NCBI GenBank assembly: GCA_036435485.1
Contig: CM071600.1
Location: forward strand, 59,455,546-59,519,545
Direction of reading: 5' to 3'
Source of the DNA: Saposhnikovia divaricata
Taxonomy: Eukaryota > Streptophyta > Magnoliopsida > Apiales > Apiaceae
DNA length: 64,000 bases
Program-made: the position numbers and the translations under genes
Part shown: positions 1-10,757 of the stretch, in pieces
How the letters are laid out: every line of letters begins with the position of its first letter
How positions within the stretch are numbered: position 1 is the first letter of the stretch
Notes under the pieces: model-generated
Database searches by the model: none
The model's input: the letters and a program-made list of their open reading frames with translations, nothing else
What the model was told of the DNA's origin: nothing

Positions 1-37
1 CATAATAAGTGTATAATTTTGAGACACATGTGATAAT

Positions 38-100
38 GCGGTGTAGTGGTAAGAGAATGAATGATTTACTTGATAGATTCAAGTTCGATCACAAACAACA
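38..100 (+). repeat. Possible tRNA-derived SINE head (pol III A and B boxes)
   Basis: Positions 41-54 (GTGTAGTGGTAAGA) resemble a pol III A box. Positions 81-91 (AAGTTCGATCA) resemble a B box at about tRNA spacing. No cloverleaf folds well and the sequence runs into AT-rich DNA. A degenerate tRNA-derived SINE is more likely than a functional tRNA gene. The 3' end cannot be placed. Confidence 0.3.
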
Positions 101-241
101 TTTTTTTAGTAAATATTAAATATTGGAAAAAATTAGTCATTTCAAATGCATTAAAAAGTCTCACAATAATAGATAATAGAAGATTTGTATGCACATGATT
201 AAATCTATTTGCATGTAGTTATGCCCATAATTGAAGTGCCA

Positions 242-452
242 CCAAGGAAAGGAACGACTATTGTCGCTTTCATATACGCACCAAGGAAAGGAACGACTAT
301 TGTCACTTTTATATACCCACAAAGGAAAGGAACGACCATTGTTGCTTTCATATACAACAGGGGTACACCAAGGAAAGGAACGACTATTGTCGCTTTTATA
401 TACCCACCAAGGAAAGGAACGACTATTGTTGCTTTCATATACAACAGGGGTA
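242..452. repeat. 39-bp minisatellite, five units
   Basis: Five tandem units begin at 242, 281, 320, 368 and 407, each with the core AAGGAAAGGAACGACTATTG. The basic unit is 39 bp. Units 3 and 5 carry an extra block containing ACAGGGGTA, which suggests a higher-order repeat. Because 39 is divisible by three, reading frames stay open on both strands and produce repetitive short ORFs. I see no reason to call these proteins. Confidence 0.9.
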
Positions 453-948
453 TTATAATTCTCGCATTACATGTGCGGGGATAGTCAATATGATATTTTA
501 ACGACAATAATAACAATAAATAATAGCACAAATTTTAAATTTCAAGCAAATGTAAATATATGTAAATTTTTAATGTGTATACAATAAGCTTTAATTAAAA
601 TTAAACTATTTAAATTAATTTTAAATTCAAAATCAAAATACCAATTTAGTCTAACGTTAATATTTTGTGTGTGAATGTATAAATAGATAAACACCTCTAA
701 CGTTAAATTCAAATGTGAATAGTGACAATGATGTATGCAAGATATTTGAGTTGGGATCTCACATGGTTTGCACGATGGTTGGTATCATTAGTGACTATGA
801 CGTTCGATCGATATGCTACATCATTTGGTGAGATACTTTAAGTTATAATATAGTATTAATATTAGAGTATAAATGTAGTCACCTAATAAATATATTTGCA
901 ATATCAGTGTCTTAGATTCCGCGAGAGAAACATGACACAGCCTTTAGC
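453..948. other. AT-rich intergenic stretch
   Basis: I see no coding sequence, RNA gene or recognisable mobile element in this stretch. Confidence 0.5.
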
Positions 949-1358
949 ACATTTTGTTTCCAGTACGATGTTGGACATTTACAAGAATGAAGTTCTTGAC
1001 GGTAAAGTTCTTGACTGTTGTATCATCATTGCTAGCTGCACTAAAGCAGAGGTAAAGATAGTTGAATCTTTAAAGAAAGTTCTTTTATTATCTATCAGTA
1101 ATTGTTAGTGACTCGCAACAATCATTGCTTACAGGGTCCTATTCTTTATTACTTAGACAGTGATGATTTTCTGCGTTTACGTGAAACATTGTTCACACAA
1201 GGTAGCGGCGGACCATTTGCATATAGATTCCTGCAGCCCAGGTGTGTCTTTATTCTCTATCAATCATAATATTTTTACTAGTTACCTTACTTTAACTACT
1301 TCGTCGTACTCTCACAAAAAACAACATTCAACTTTATTATTATTAGTACTTAAACCAT
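949..1358 (+). pseudogene. Proteasome subunit beta type-5-like pseudogene fragment, copy 1
   Basis: Two exon-like pieces are visible. The first (about 958-1108) encodes MLDIYKNEV...ESLKKVLLL and ends in a stop. The second starts after an AG at about 1132 and encodes GPILYYLDSDD, then LFTQGSGGPFAY. This is the layout of the proteasome beta-5 segment in which a GPxLYYVDS motif is followed by a GSGSPYAY motif. The N-terminal catalytic Thr region is absent. The fragment ends at 1358, where a MITE begins, and about 390 bp are repeated from 1660. The beta-5 assignment rests mainly on the second piece. The first piece fits only loosely, so it could come from another N-terminal hydrolase subunit. Confidence 0.45.
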
Positions 1359-1657
1359 TACTTCATCTGTCCCTCTCATTTTTTTACATTTTCCTTTTTG
1401 GATGTCCCTAGGATGTCCCTCTCAAAATTCTTCACATTCTCAATTCTTTACATTCCAAAACTTACCCAAAATAGTTAAGTTTTATAATATAAAAAGTAAT
1501 TACACCCACTACTTTCCTCCAATATATTCACTGTATACATTAAATATTGATTGATCCCAAAACTTTACTCACTTTTATTACTTTTCTCTACTACTTTACA
1601 TTTTTTTAACCTCCGTGCCCAACTCATTTGTAAACAAATGAGAAGGACGGAGGGAGT
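1357..1657. mobile_element. Stowaway-like (Tc1/mariner-type) MITE
   Basis: The left end from 1359 reads CTTCATCTGTCCCTCTCATT. The reverse complement of the right end contains CTCCCTCCGTCCTTCTCATT. These are imperfect terminal inverted repeats of roughly 28 bp, of the CTCCCTCCGTCC type common in plant Stowaway MITEs. A TA precedes the left end, while the right flank shows TG in place of the second TA. The interior is AT-rich and noncoding. It sits exactly between the two proteasome-like copies: copy 1 stops at ...AAACCATTA, and copy 2 has the same sequence at 2038-2044 without the insertion. Confidence 0.7.
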
Positions 1658-2046
1658 GATGTTGGACATTTACAAGGATGTAATTGTTGGGGGTGGATGT
1701 GGTTCCATCATTGCTAGCTATACTGAAGCGGAGGTAAAGATACCTGAATCTTTAAAGAAAGTTATTTTATTATTTATCAATAACTGTTAGTGCCTCGCAT
1801 TAATCATTGCTTGCAGGGCTCCATCATGTATTAGTTAGACAGTGGTCGTTTGGTGCGTTTACGTGGAACTTTGTTCACTCAAGGTACCGGTGCACCATAT
1901 GCATGGAGATACCTGGAGAACATGTGTGTCTTTGTTCTCTATCAATCATAGCATTTTTACTAGTTACCTTACTTTGATGACTACGTCGTACTCTCACAAA
2001 AAACACCATTCAACTCTAATATTGTTAGTACTTAAACCATTAATAA
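1658..2046 (+). pseudogene. Proteasome subunit beta type-5-like pseudogene fragment, copy 2
   Basis: This is a second, diverged copy of the 949-1358 block, beginning at ATGTTGGACATTTACAAGG. Its first piece contains IIASYTEAEVKIPESLKKVI. The second, after a TTGCAG acceptor-like site at about 1817, reads LFTQGTGAPYAWRYLEN but has a stop just upstream, at the position of the first copy's tyrosine pair. The shared 3' sequence (CATTTTTACTAGTTACCTTA) shows that the duplicated unit includes noncoding flank. The stop and the missing active-site exon make this a pseudogene. Confidence 0.45.
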
Positions 2047-3477
2047 TTATTTTTATGACAAAAACACAACTAACTCTTTAAAAATGTGAAAATGTGATGA
2101 CATGGGTTAATTTTAAGTGATGTGTCACAACAAATGTGATATATAACTAACTAACTAGCTCTTTATCCCGTGCAAAGAACGTGCATATTCTAGATTTCAA
2201 TAATTAATTGATTTTTAAAAATATTTTGTATATTTGAATGTTGTAATAAATGAGTTATTGGACGGTTAACATTTACAAATATTCATGTGGGGAAACAAAT
2301 CATTCTCCAATTCGTCAGAATTTTATATTTGTTTGCATAAAAGTTTATTTATTGTATTTATGTAGAATATTTTAACAATTTTTTTTTCTTTCAGGGTAGA
2401 GTATTAACGAATATTTAAGAAAAATGATGTAATCAGGCAGGACAAAAATGTTTAAAGACTATTCATAAATATTTTTATTCATCATTTTATTTCCGGAATC
2501 CATTGTTACACCATGTCAAGGTTATATATATCTTGATTTTAGATTTATATGTGAGTTTTTAATTTTTTTAAAGTAGTTCCAGAATTGAATTTTAATACTT
2601 TTAAAACGCTAACTGATTTTGTCAAGATCCTTGTGCATATGTTGTTATTCAAGGCCATTGACCTTACAAATTACGAGAATTTTTTATTGAAATAAGTAAA
2701 TTTATTTTCTAAACATAAAAAAATATTTTGGATCATATCATTCATAACCATTTTAAATATACAAATAGTTATAAAATTAAAAAATCTAAATTTTTAACGG
2801 CTAATGATTGTTCTTAATTAAAAGTAACGATTATTTTATAAAATAGAGTTGAATATAAGTTTTCCAATCTACAAGTAGGAATACGTAGGTTTCTTGAATA
2901 AGTATACTATTTTTCACTATTTTGTAAGTATCAATATATCATTTGTTATTTTTAAATATAAACAATTTGTTCAAGTGTTATACTTGTGTACATGGAAGTT
3001 AATTTATTATCTATATGCAAATTTGAGCTTAATTCCAGTATCAAAATAAAATTTAAAGTATGATACAGTACAATGTCAAACGTGAGAATCATTGTTTTGT
3101 GGATATAAGTTTTTTTGGTATATAATTTGCATATCAGGAAATTTGAACGATCACACCACAAGTTAAAATAAACGTATTATATGACTTCACTTTTTCATGT
3201 GTATTTTTTAAAAAAAAAGATGCTTTAATTTGGTGGTGATGAATGCTTCATACACCTTACAATCAGGTTTTATACAAATTCTAAAAAAATGAAATAATCG
3301 GGTAGGATGAAAATATTTAAATTTAGAGTATGATATGCTACAATGTCAAATATGAGAATCATTGTTTTATGGTATAAGTTTTTTTGGTACATAATTTGCA
3401 TTTCAAGATATTTGAACGATCACAACCCAAGATAAAATAAACATATCATATGACCTAATTTTTCCATTTATCTTTTA
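2047..3477. other. AT-rich intergenic DNA with dispersed low-copy repeats
   Basis: I see no credible gene. A 35-60 bp motif recurs at about 2415-2480, 3285-3320 and 4840-4890, with a variable GG(A/C)(A/T)(A/G)GG-type core followed by AAAATGTTTAAA. The segment 3062-3200 is repeated with changes at 3324-3460. Another repeat, beginning GATGCTTTAATTTGGTGG (3220), reappears at 4772. These probably belong to one old repeat family. Confidence 0.5.
3062..3460 (+). repeat. Two diverged copies of a roughly 140-bp repeat
   Basis: The copies lie at about 3062-3200 and 3324-3460. Both contain GAGAATCATTGTTTT, TATAAGTTTTTTTGGTA and ATTTGAACGATCACA in the same order. The 120-bp spacer between them itself recurs at about 4770-4880, so the original array was longer and was later split by the solo LTR. 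Confidence 0.75.
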
Positions 3478-3785
3478 TTGAGTACTAAACACACGAAAAG
3501 AATACAGAGGGGGTGAATGGATTCTTGAACTTTTTCTCGTTCTTGAATCTGTTTGGTGTATGTAGCAAGATATGTGTGATGTGTGTGCAGAAGTATAAGT
3601 GTGGATAATGAACAACACAAGACACGATATCACTTTAATCAAATATTTTATTAGATAAAGATCTGCTACAACCTGTGAATACAAATGATAGTATCCTCAG
3701 CTTCGTTTTTCTCAGAGAGATGTATGTTCTTGAATGTATCTATCGAAAAACTCTCTCTCTTACTCTCTGTTTGCTAGAGAAGTGA

Positions 3786-3816
3786 GGCTGTATTCTTATA
3801 GAACATGAATACAGCC
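3786..3816 (-). promoter_or_regulatory. TATA-like element inside a 10-bp inverted repeat
   Basis: GGCTGTATTC (3786-3795) and GAATACAGCC (3807-3816) are perfect inverted repeats around an 11-nt loop. On the minus strand the loop carries CTATAA, a plausible LTR promoter. The intact copia LTRs at 35261-35280 and 43564-43583 have a matching arrangement. Confidence 0.5.
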
Positions 3817-4074
3817 TACTTACTACAAATAAAGTAGCAAAACAAATTTACTTTCTAGTATGTCTATCCTATTTGAGTAAGCATCCAAACGGTTAAAGAT
3901 TTGAATTCTTGAGGTTCTGCTCAGATCCACTTCTTTAGCTCTTTGTCTCTTGTACATCTCTCTAAGCTTCTTTGTAGGCTTTCCTGAGTACTCTACAGTT
4001 TGTGGTCCATAAAGTGGTTTGGCTTGTTGCAGGATTCTGACTTGTACAATTTTTCAGTAGTTTGTCTCCAAGAA

Positions 4075-4460
4075 TGTATTCGAGAAGTGGCTAAGCAATT
4101 GATTCGAGAACTAGGATGACTCTGAGTTCTCGAATACTGTAATGCTGACATGTTGAATCACTTCTCGAATAAGTTTTTTCTTCAGGAATCTTTGAGTTGT
4201 CGAATGGAGCTTTTGACTTATCGAATCCCTGAGATATCGAATAGCTTTCCGAGTCCTTGAGATATCGAATGGAACCTTGAGTTGTTGACTCCCAGAGAAC
4301 TCGAATGATGCTTTGACTTGTTGACTTCCTGAGTTCTCGAATAAAGTAGCACACATATCGAATCTCTGAGATATCGAATACTGCATTCAGAGATATCGAA
4401 TAGTGTCTTTTGAGATATCAAATCCTTGACTTCTCGAAGGCTAGACTTCTCGAATATGAT
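4075..4460. repeat. Dense TCGAAT / GATATCGAAT motif array
   Basis: About fifteen TCGAA-containing words occur in under 400 bp, mostly as TTCTCGAAT or GATATCGAAT, in an otherwise CpG-poor region. They lie in the presumed U3 of the solo LTR. The repetition keeps short minus-strand frames open, which gives serine- and arginine-rich ORFs that are not genes. Confidence 0.8.
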
Positions 4461-4759
4461 AAACATACTTCTCGAATTGGTACTTAGGCAAATCTTCATT
4501 CTTCAAATTTCAACTGTGATTATTTGATAGTCTTTATCTTCACGCTTGAGGCATGATCCTTGGAACTTCTTTCAAACATTATTTTCTGACTTTAATTACA
4601 ATTACACAGCTAGAAATTGATGCCTATTACAAGTACTAAACAAGTAGAAACTCTACAACTAGAGGTTCCCTCGGTTAAGAGGTCATGTAAGTAATGCAAA
4701 GCATTACAAACAATTAGGCTTGTTATTAGATGTACTCAGGCATGCCTCTTTGACTAACA

Positions 4760-5868
4760 TCTTTTAAAAAAGATGCTCTAATTTGGTGATGATGAATGTC
4801 TTCATGCTTTTATAATTGGATCGTATACAAATCCTAAAAAATTAAGTCACCGGATAGGGTGAAAATGTTTAAAAACTCTTTATAAATTTCTCTATATGTT
4901 AATATTTGTAATTCATTTTCATAAAAAATTATTGGATGTCATACAAAATTAATATTTGTAAATAAATATGTTTGTTTGATTTTAGTGAAATATTTACAAA
5001 CACAATTTCTTTTATTTACATATGTTAAAAATAAAACATTTAATATTTTATTAAAAATATGAGATATTAATATGTAATAATTAAGATTTTATTTGATGTT
5101 ATGTTATTTAATGTAAAATAAAAATCAAATTTAAGTGATATAAATGTAAGACTTAAATGCATATCTTAATTAGAGAACTTTATATTAATATACATCAATC
5201 AATACAAGATAATAATATGTAATAATTAAATGAAATTTAAGTAATACAAATGTAAAAATTAAATGCATATCTTAATTAGAGAAATATTAATATACATCAA
5301 TTAATATAAGATAATAATATTTAATAATTAATGAGGTATAAAATGATTATTTTGATTTAATTTGCTAATCAAACCTCTTATTATTATATTATATATATAA
5401 TAGATTATGATTATTATATTTTTCTCCTTATTTTCGATTCTTTACACCCCACACAATTATACAACACCATACTAGATAATTTTTTTTACTTCAGTTATAT
5501 AATTACTGTCCATAACAAACATTTTTCTTCACATTTTTGCCGTCTTGCAATTATTTTTATTTTTATTTAAATTCGAAGAGCTGTTGTAATAGTAGAAAGG
5601 TTTATGTAAAATTATGGCTTGCCGAAGTTAAGATGGTAATAACTAAACAATATAGTAGATCGATTTCGATGAAATAATTATATACGTATTAGATATGTTA
5701 AAAAAATTTTTATCAATATTAATGACTTTAATCTTTTGGACATGATCATGAATTCATGATACAACATTAACATTGTCATCTAAGACCTTCTACAATATAC
5801 TTGAAAATATCCATCTTTCCATTATATATAAGAAAATTATAATTATAAAGATAATTTGGTGGTGTTCG
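4760..5868. other. AT-rich intergenic DNA with a 106-bp tandem duplication
   Basis: I see no gene. Two copies of a roughly 106-bp unit lie at 5126-5231 and 5232-5335, sharing AATGCATATCTTAATTAGAG and ATTAATATACATCAAT. The rest is low-complexity AT sequence. Confidence 0.6.
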
Positions 5869-6200
5869 ATTTTTTTTTGACGAACAATAAGATTTTATTA
5901 ACATTCAAACATTGGAACCCAGTCGGGAAAAACCCCCGAATTGTCAATTACAACCTGATTGTGAAACAAAAAACGAGCTAAACAAATAGCCATTTTGTTT
6001 TCCAAATTGCTTAACACATAGAATATCTAAATTCTTTAATTGAAAAAGTATTACAACGACACCTCGAGCAATCCAACCTACATCAGCTATGAAACTAGTA
6101 GCATCGCAATTGACCTTATAAGCACCATCTGTAGCCCAATATTCAAAACTATCAGCTACATCAATTAATATTGGAGCAACAAAAGCCCCCAAAATATGAA
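5869..6200 (-). pseudogene. 5'-truncated LINE remnant (RNase H-like 3' end)
   Basis: On the minus strand the fragment ends with TTAATAAAATCTTATTGTTC and then an A-run (T-run at 5870-5878), a typical plant L1-type LINE tail. The short frame 5944-6192 contains YKVNCDAT, resembling the start of the C-terminal RNase H-like domain of plant LINEs. The rest of the protein is missing, as expected from 5' truncation at insertion. GGTGGTG occurs on both sides (5858-5864 and 6219-6225) and could be a target duplication, but a few unexplained bases lie between it and the element. Confidence 0.6.
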
Positions 6201-6407
6201 CTATTTTTTATTGTGAAAGGTGGTGATTTTTAATTGTTTCTGCATCGTCAATCACTATTATAGATTATAGATCATGGACAATTTTTTTATTTATAGATTA
6301 TAAATTTTGCGGGAACAATAACGACGTGCTACCTAACTCACACAATAATAGTTTATCAAATGTTATATTTTATGCTCTTGTCTCTCTAATCTTGTCATAT
6401 CATAACA

Positions 6408-6447
6408 ACATTAACAGAAAAACACTACATTAACAGAAAAACACTGT
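6408..6447. repeat. 19-bp direct repeat upstream of the hydrolase gene
   Basis: ACATTAACAGAAAAACACT occurs twice almost back to back, about 40-70 bp before the first hydrolase ATG. It may lie in the 5' leader. Confidence 0.7.
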
Positions 6448-6477
6448 CCTTTTTCCCAATTATTTGTTTCACATCAC

Positions 6478-7955
6478 ATGCAATTAGATTTTCGTTGTAC
6501 CAAATTCCTCCGTACAAATAAATTAATGCACATATTCCGTCCAACAATGAATGTTGTACGTCTTCTCCGGCGTCTCCTTTCACTCTACATCCTTATAACA
6601 ACCTACATTCTCTCACTCAAGCTCCCTTCCTTCCCATTCTTCCTCCTCGTCGATGTAATCGCAACCGTTTATTTCAAACTCTGCAATCTCTCATCCACCA
6701 CCGTTGATCTTGATCACTCCACTACAATGCACTTCTGGATCTCATCTCATCGTCGCTTTAACAAGCCTAATCTCCTTCTCATTCATGGCTACGGTGGGAA
6801 CTCCAAGTGGCAGTTCTTACGACAAGTGCGCCGCCTGTCACAGCATTTTAATTTGTATGTTCCGGATTTGTTATTTTTCGGGGATTCTTATACGGTTAAG
6901 AAGGATCGGACAGTGGAGTTTCAAGCGCAGTGTGTGAGTGAAGGGATGAGGAGATTAGGCGTGGACAAGTGTTCGGTGTACGCGATTAGTTATGGGGGTT
7001 ATGTAGGTTTTCGAATGGCAGAGATTTGTGGGGAGATGGTGGAGAAGGTGGTGATCATGAGTAGTGGAATAGGAGCCACTGAGGAGCAGATGAAGGAGCA
7101 GGTTAAGAAGATAGGGAGGAATGCAGTTGATTTGTTGTTGCCTGAGAATCCCGAAGATTTGAGGCTTCTTATGGATTTGGCTATTTATACTTTTGATCCG
7201 TTCAAGTGGCTTCCTAATTGCATGCTCAATGATTTTATCAGGGTCGGTAATGATTTTCAGTTTTATGTATGAAATATATTAATCAGGAGTCATAGTAGTA
7301 CAAATTACCCTGATCAGAGTATTATAAATTGTTGTGTCTGCACATTGATTTGTCTCAGTATACAAGTCACTGGTTTGTATTATGTAGGCTAAATTAGTTT
7401 GTTTTTGAGCTAAAACTGATGTTTGTGTGCGTAGATGACTTGTAATGATCATAGGAGGGAGAAGCAAGAACTAGTGGAGGAATTAATGGATCCAAAGAAT
7501 GATTCCAAGCCTATTCCTGTCCTAACTCAGGTTTATAAGTTTGTTCGATACAATCATTTTTCTTACCAATTTCGTAGTTTAATCGTATAAAGATGTAGTT
7601 GAATGTACTGATATATTAGAAAGACCAGGAATTCAGTCTCACTGTTGTATAAATTTGGTGAAGGACACACTGCTTATATGGGGTGATAAGGACAATGTCT
7701 TTCCCCTTTCCTTGGCCTATCAACTGCAAAGGTATTTTATGACTATAATGTGTACGTAATCTGTTCATCTCATTGTGTAATTATGAATACTTCATCCATG
7801 GGTGCAGGCATTTGGGTCCAAAATCGAGGTTGGAAATAGTGAAGGATGCAGGGCATGCAGCAAATGTTGATTCACCTCATTCACTTACCGATTTGATCAT
7901 ACCATTTGTACTGGGTACTACCACAGACTCTATGGATCCGTTGCATACAAACTGA
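6478..7955 (+). CDS. Alpha/beta hydrolase, four exons
   Basis: The model is exons 6478-7242, 7435-7530, 7664-7731 and 7808-7955, with introns of 192, 133 and 76 bp that all start GT and end AG, giving 358 residues. A second in-frame ATG at 6547 would give 335 residues and may be the true start, because the hydrophobic N-terminal segment (about residues 33-60, likely a membrane anchor) follows it directly. Fold landmarks are the oxyanion-loop motif HGYGG (103-107), nucleophile Ser171 in AISYGG, Asp297 (or Asp295) in WGDKD, and His326 in DAGHAAN, so the triad is complete. The family covers esterases, lipases and epoxide hydrolases, so the substrate is unknown. The exon 3 acceptor is weak. An alternative at 7637 would add nine residues in frame. 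Confidence 0.85.
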
Positions 7956-9333
7956 TGTACATGTTGTATAGTACATTATCATAGCCAACTTATTTTTAGA
8001 TCTGGTAAGGAAATGTGATCCTTTTGATTTTGACAGGGTGAGTTTGGCGCTTGGAAAGTCTGTTTAAGTATAAACATTGTAGAGTTGCATTTTCATAATT
8101 GAGATTACTATGAACGTTTCTCTGTAAACTATTTATTACGATAGAAAGCATAATAATTGTAGTGACAGAAAACTATTTTCTTTCTATCTCGAGTCATATT
8201 CCTATGAAATGAATGCTGAAGTTGATAGACTTGTGATCCTTCGATCTGGTTGAATCATAATTACTTTGCATGGTATAACCGGAACTTCCTGAGTTTTAAT
8301 CTTAAAATCATATATTGATTATCTAACTCATCCGTATCATGTTGTTTGGGGAGGAAATTGTTGAGATCACTGGTTCCAAAATGCTGGTTGAGGAGAAGCT
8401 GCAAGCGTGCAAAATGGAAAAGTGCAAACTTGAAAAGGTTTGCCTTCTATGCAAAAAAGAGTAGAACTCAGTTCCTTGTAAGCAAAGCAAGGGGAACCAG
8501 TATCTGTAGTCTTCCCAAGGGCACTAAAAAATTGTGGAGGAACAACCAGGGCTTTTAATATATACAGCCAATTGAGGACATTCTTCAATGGGTATACTGG
8601 GCTATCTTCTTAAACTCAATAACTACTAGATAATTGGTTGGGGGTCTAAATCCTCCGACCATGTGATTCGAGTAATACAAGGTAGGAGATTAATCTGGAT
8701 AAGGCTTTTTCTGCTCCACATCCATCTCGATCTATAATGTCTACGATTAGTACTGTTAAAAGTCCTTTCAAAATTCCTAATAAAAAAATGAATTCTATAC
8801 CTCTGGAGCAACAATCTAATGTTGATCCAAATTCTTTTTCTAAATATTTTATTTATATCGACTTTACTATTACATTTTTCTGTTTAGGTTCTTCAACAGA
8901 AAGAACCAAGAAAAATAAGAAATCAATGTATCAGGCAAAATGGTTCTAACTGATACAAGTCCATGTAAATTATTAATTTGTGCTCTTCATATATGTCGAT
9001 CAGTGGTTGTTTCTTTCAGTTTATTGGGATAAGAAAGTACTACTGTCTACTGGCATCAATATTAGGAACACCTTAAAAAACGAACAATTTAAAACCGATG
9101 CAAATGGATTTTCAATAAAAGCCACTGATGATCAGTTCCAGAGCCTTTGAAATAAATTTATACATATGTAAATGAATTTAAGTTACAAGATTATTACAGA
9201 ATTATATAACATACAGCATACTACTAAGTACTAACCATTAAGCTCATAGAACTAAGTGGTTAATTGCAAAAACACTGAAAGCTAATCAATGGCCATGAAC
9301 AAACAAAACAAATCTTGCTTAATTACAAACTAA
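7956..9333. other. Intergenic region, no gene recognised
   Basis: The hydrolase 3' UTR lies at the left. Short open frames at 8346-8588 and 8626-8949 have no recognisable domain and occur on both strands, so I treat them as chance ORFs. Confidence 0.5.
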
Positions 9334-9957
9334 TTAGCCGGTTCCACCAAGAACACCCTTAAGCGCCTTCACAGTAGCATCATCAAGGAATGTCGTTTTC
9401 TCAACCAGTTCTGAGGGCAAATTATTGGCAAACAATGCAAAATCAAGAATTTGAAGGCCAGGAACAGGACTACTGAAGCTTACAAAAGCAATGGATGGTA
9501 TTCCGCGAGCATTGATTTGAAAATGTAGCAGTCCTTGAGGAAATACCATAATGTCACCTTTATTGAGTTTCTTCACATAAACATCATTGGCAGAAGAAAC
9601 GAAGCCAGCAAGGATAGCACCTTGGACGACAACTAGAACTTCGGATGCACCAGGATGTGTATGCATTGGTATGACACCTTTTGGGGCAAGGTCCAGTCGT
9701 GCCATTGAGATCCCAAGGCCGTTTAAACCAGGAAACTGAGTGGAAAATGCTGGAGTCACAGCTGCACTGATGATATTTGTGGTGTTTCCAGCCATCTTTA
9801 GTCCAGAAAACACAAAGTCATCAACTGTGACTGTGGCAGCTTTCTTGCAGGAGTATCCTGCAGGGCTTTCTGGCCCTGTTAGGTCCCCGACGCAGAAGTC
9901 TTGGACTGCTGCTTGAGAGAGGACGAGAAGAGAAAAGAGGAAGAGAATTTGAATCAT
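9334..9957 (-). CDS. Germin-like protein (ABP19-type cupin), secreted
   Basis: A single-exon ORF of 207 residues, a normal length for germin-like proteins. Residues 1-17 form a hydrophobic signal peptide, so the product should go to the apoplast. Cys22 and Cys37 fit the conserved N-terminal disulfide, and N58-T-T is a glycosylation sequon. Cupin box 1 has HTHPGASEVLVVVQG with H99, H101 and E106, and box 2 supplies H145 in QGLLHF. This set of Mn ligands is complete. The C terminus (about 187-207) resembles the ABP19/ABP20 auxin-binding-like group. Some relatives have superoxide dismutase activity, but the enzyme activity here is not established. A TATA box lies 75 bp upstream. The gene looks intact and isolated between the hydrolase and a copia remnant. 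Confidence 0.93.
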   Translation of the reverse strand: MIQILFLFSLLVLSQAAVQDFCVGDLTGPESPAGYSCKKAATVTVDDFVFSGLKMAGNTTNIISAAVTPAFSTQFPGLNGLGISMARLDLAPKGVIPMHTHPGASEVLVVVQGAILAGFVSSANDVYVKKLNKGDIMVFPQGLLHFQINARGIPSIAFVSFSSPVPGLQILDFALFANNLPSELVEKTTFLDDATVKALKGVLGGTG

Positions 9958-10031
9958 CTTTACTATCAGGAATAATCAAGTAAAACTGTAATGGTGATGA
10001 TTTATGTGGAGTTTGAAGAGGCTTGAGAAGG

Positions 10032-10040
10032 TTTATATAG
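10032..10040 (-). promoter_or_regulatory. TATA box of the germin-like gene
   Basis: CTATATAAA on the minus strand lies 75 bp before the ATG at 9957. This predicts transcription starting near 10005-10010. Confidence 0.7.
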
Positions 10041-10369
10041 AAGGGGAAAACCTTGGACAACAATGCATGTTGATGCCAAAAGTGTTTGTGGTACCAATAG
10101 AGCTGGCCATAAAACGACCTGAGGAGACCTTTTTTGTTTAATCAAGTTCATGGACAAACACTACAAAGTACTCTACTACTTTATTTTTCTCCTATAAATG
10201 TTTTGCAAGTTGCGGTGCAACTTTGCAAAAATTCAAGTTAAATTGACATGGTTCTAATAAATAACAATCATTACTTCATGATTAGATCAAGTTATCGAAA
10301 TAGATGTCTGACGAGTACACTGGAAAATTAACAATATAGCATTACAATTTTACCCTGCTGCTTTTAATC

Positions 10370-10633
10370 TGTTATAACGGAAGCAAGAAAGATGATAAAC
10401 GTAAGGAGAAAATATATATGCAGAAGAGAAATAATTATATTGATATTGAGGATAATTACAGATTTTTTTTAGATGATTTACAATCCTTACATGCATATCT
10501 ATTTATAGACAAAATATAAGGGGTTAGGTGTGGTAGGTGAGTCAAATCCGGCGGTTACAATGGTGCCGGCGGCGCCGGCCGACGGCGGCACAGTCAACAG
10601 TCAAGTCCGGCGGCTATTCAAGGCATTCCAACA
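10370..10633 (-). repeat. 3' LTR of the Tnt1-like derivative (264 bp)
   Basis: Minus-strand ends are TG...CA, with a TATA box at about 10497-10507. The U3 is rich in CCGGCGG words (10550-10610), which is unusual in this AT-rich region. Confidence 0.85.
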
Positions 10634-10757
10634 AATCTCCGCCTTGACTTAAATCCTCTCACAAAAAACAGATAACAGATGTACCAGATGCATCATAATA
10701 ATGCCAGATGTACCAGATAAAACTCTTCTGCCTCAGATTTTGCCCTCAAAAGGGCAG

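Larger units (their letters stand above)
3478..4759 (-). mobile_element. Solo LTR of a Sirevirus-like copia element
   Basis: On the minus strand this segment begins TGTTAGTCAAAG and ends near CATTCACCCCCTCTGTATTC...GTACTCA, a Sirevirus-like LTR tail. The flanks share TCTTTTA (3471-3477 and 4760-4766), consistent with a target duplication, although the exact edge is ambiguous by one or two bases. The interrupted host repeat resumes on the right side, so this is an insertion. No primer site, polypurine tract or coding region is present. A TATA-like sequence (minus strand, about 3797-3803) lies inside a hairpin. The inner U3 region holds a dense TCGAAT array. Confidence 0.65.

Noticed and set aside
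38..100. Functional tRNA gene
   Set aside because: A/B-box-like words are present, but I cannot fold acceptor and anticodon stems. A SINE relic is likelier.
242..452. CRISPR-like array
   Set aside because: The units are directly tandem without unique spacers, and the DNA is from a plant.
205..531. Overlapping ORFs on both strands in the minisatellite as genes
   Set aside because: They exist only because the 39-bp unit lacks stops. No domain or start context is seen.
2150..2200. Helitron terminus (CCCGTGCAAAGAACGTGC...CTAG)
   Set aside because: The word pair is a direct rather than inverted repeat, so no terminal hairpin forms, and no matching 5' end was found.
4091..4499. Ser/Arg-rich minus-strand ORFs
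   Set aside because: They follow the TCGAAT array in three frames at once and are repeat artefacts.
8346..8588. Small basic ORF and its antisense partner
   Set aside because: Both strands are open, no family is recognisable, and there is no splice or promoter support.
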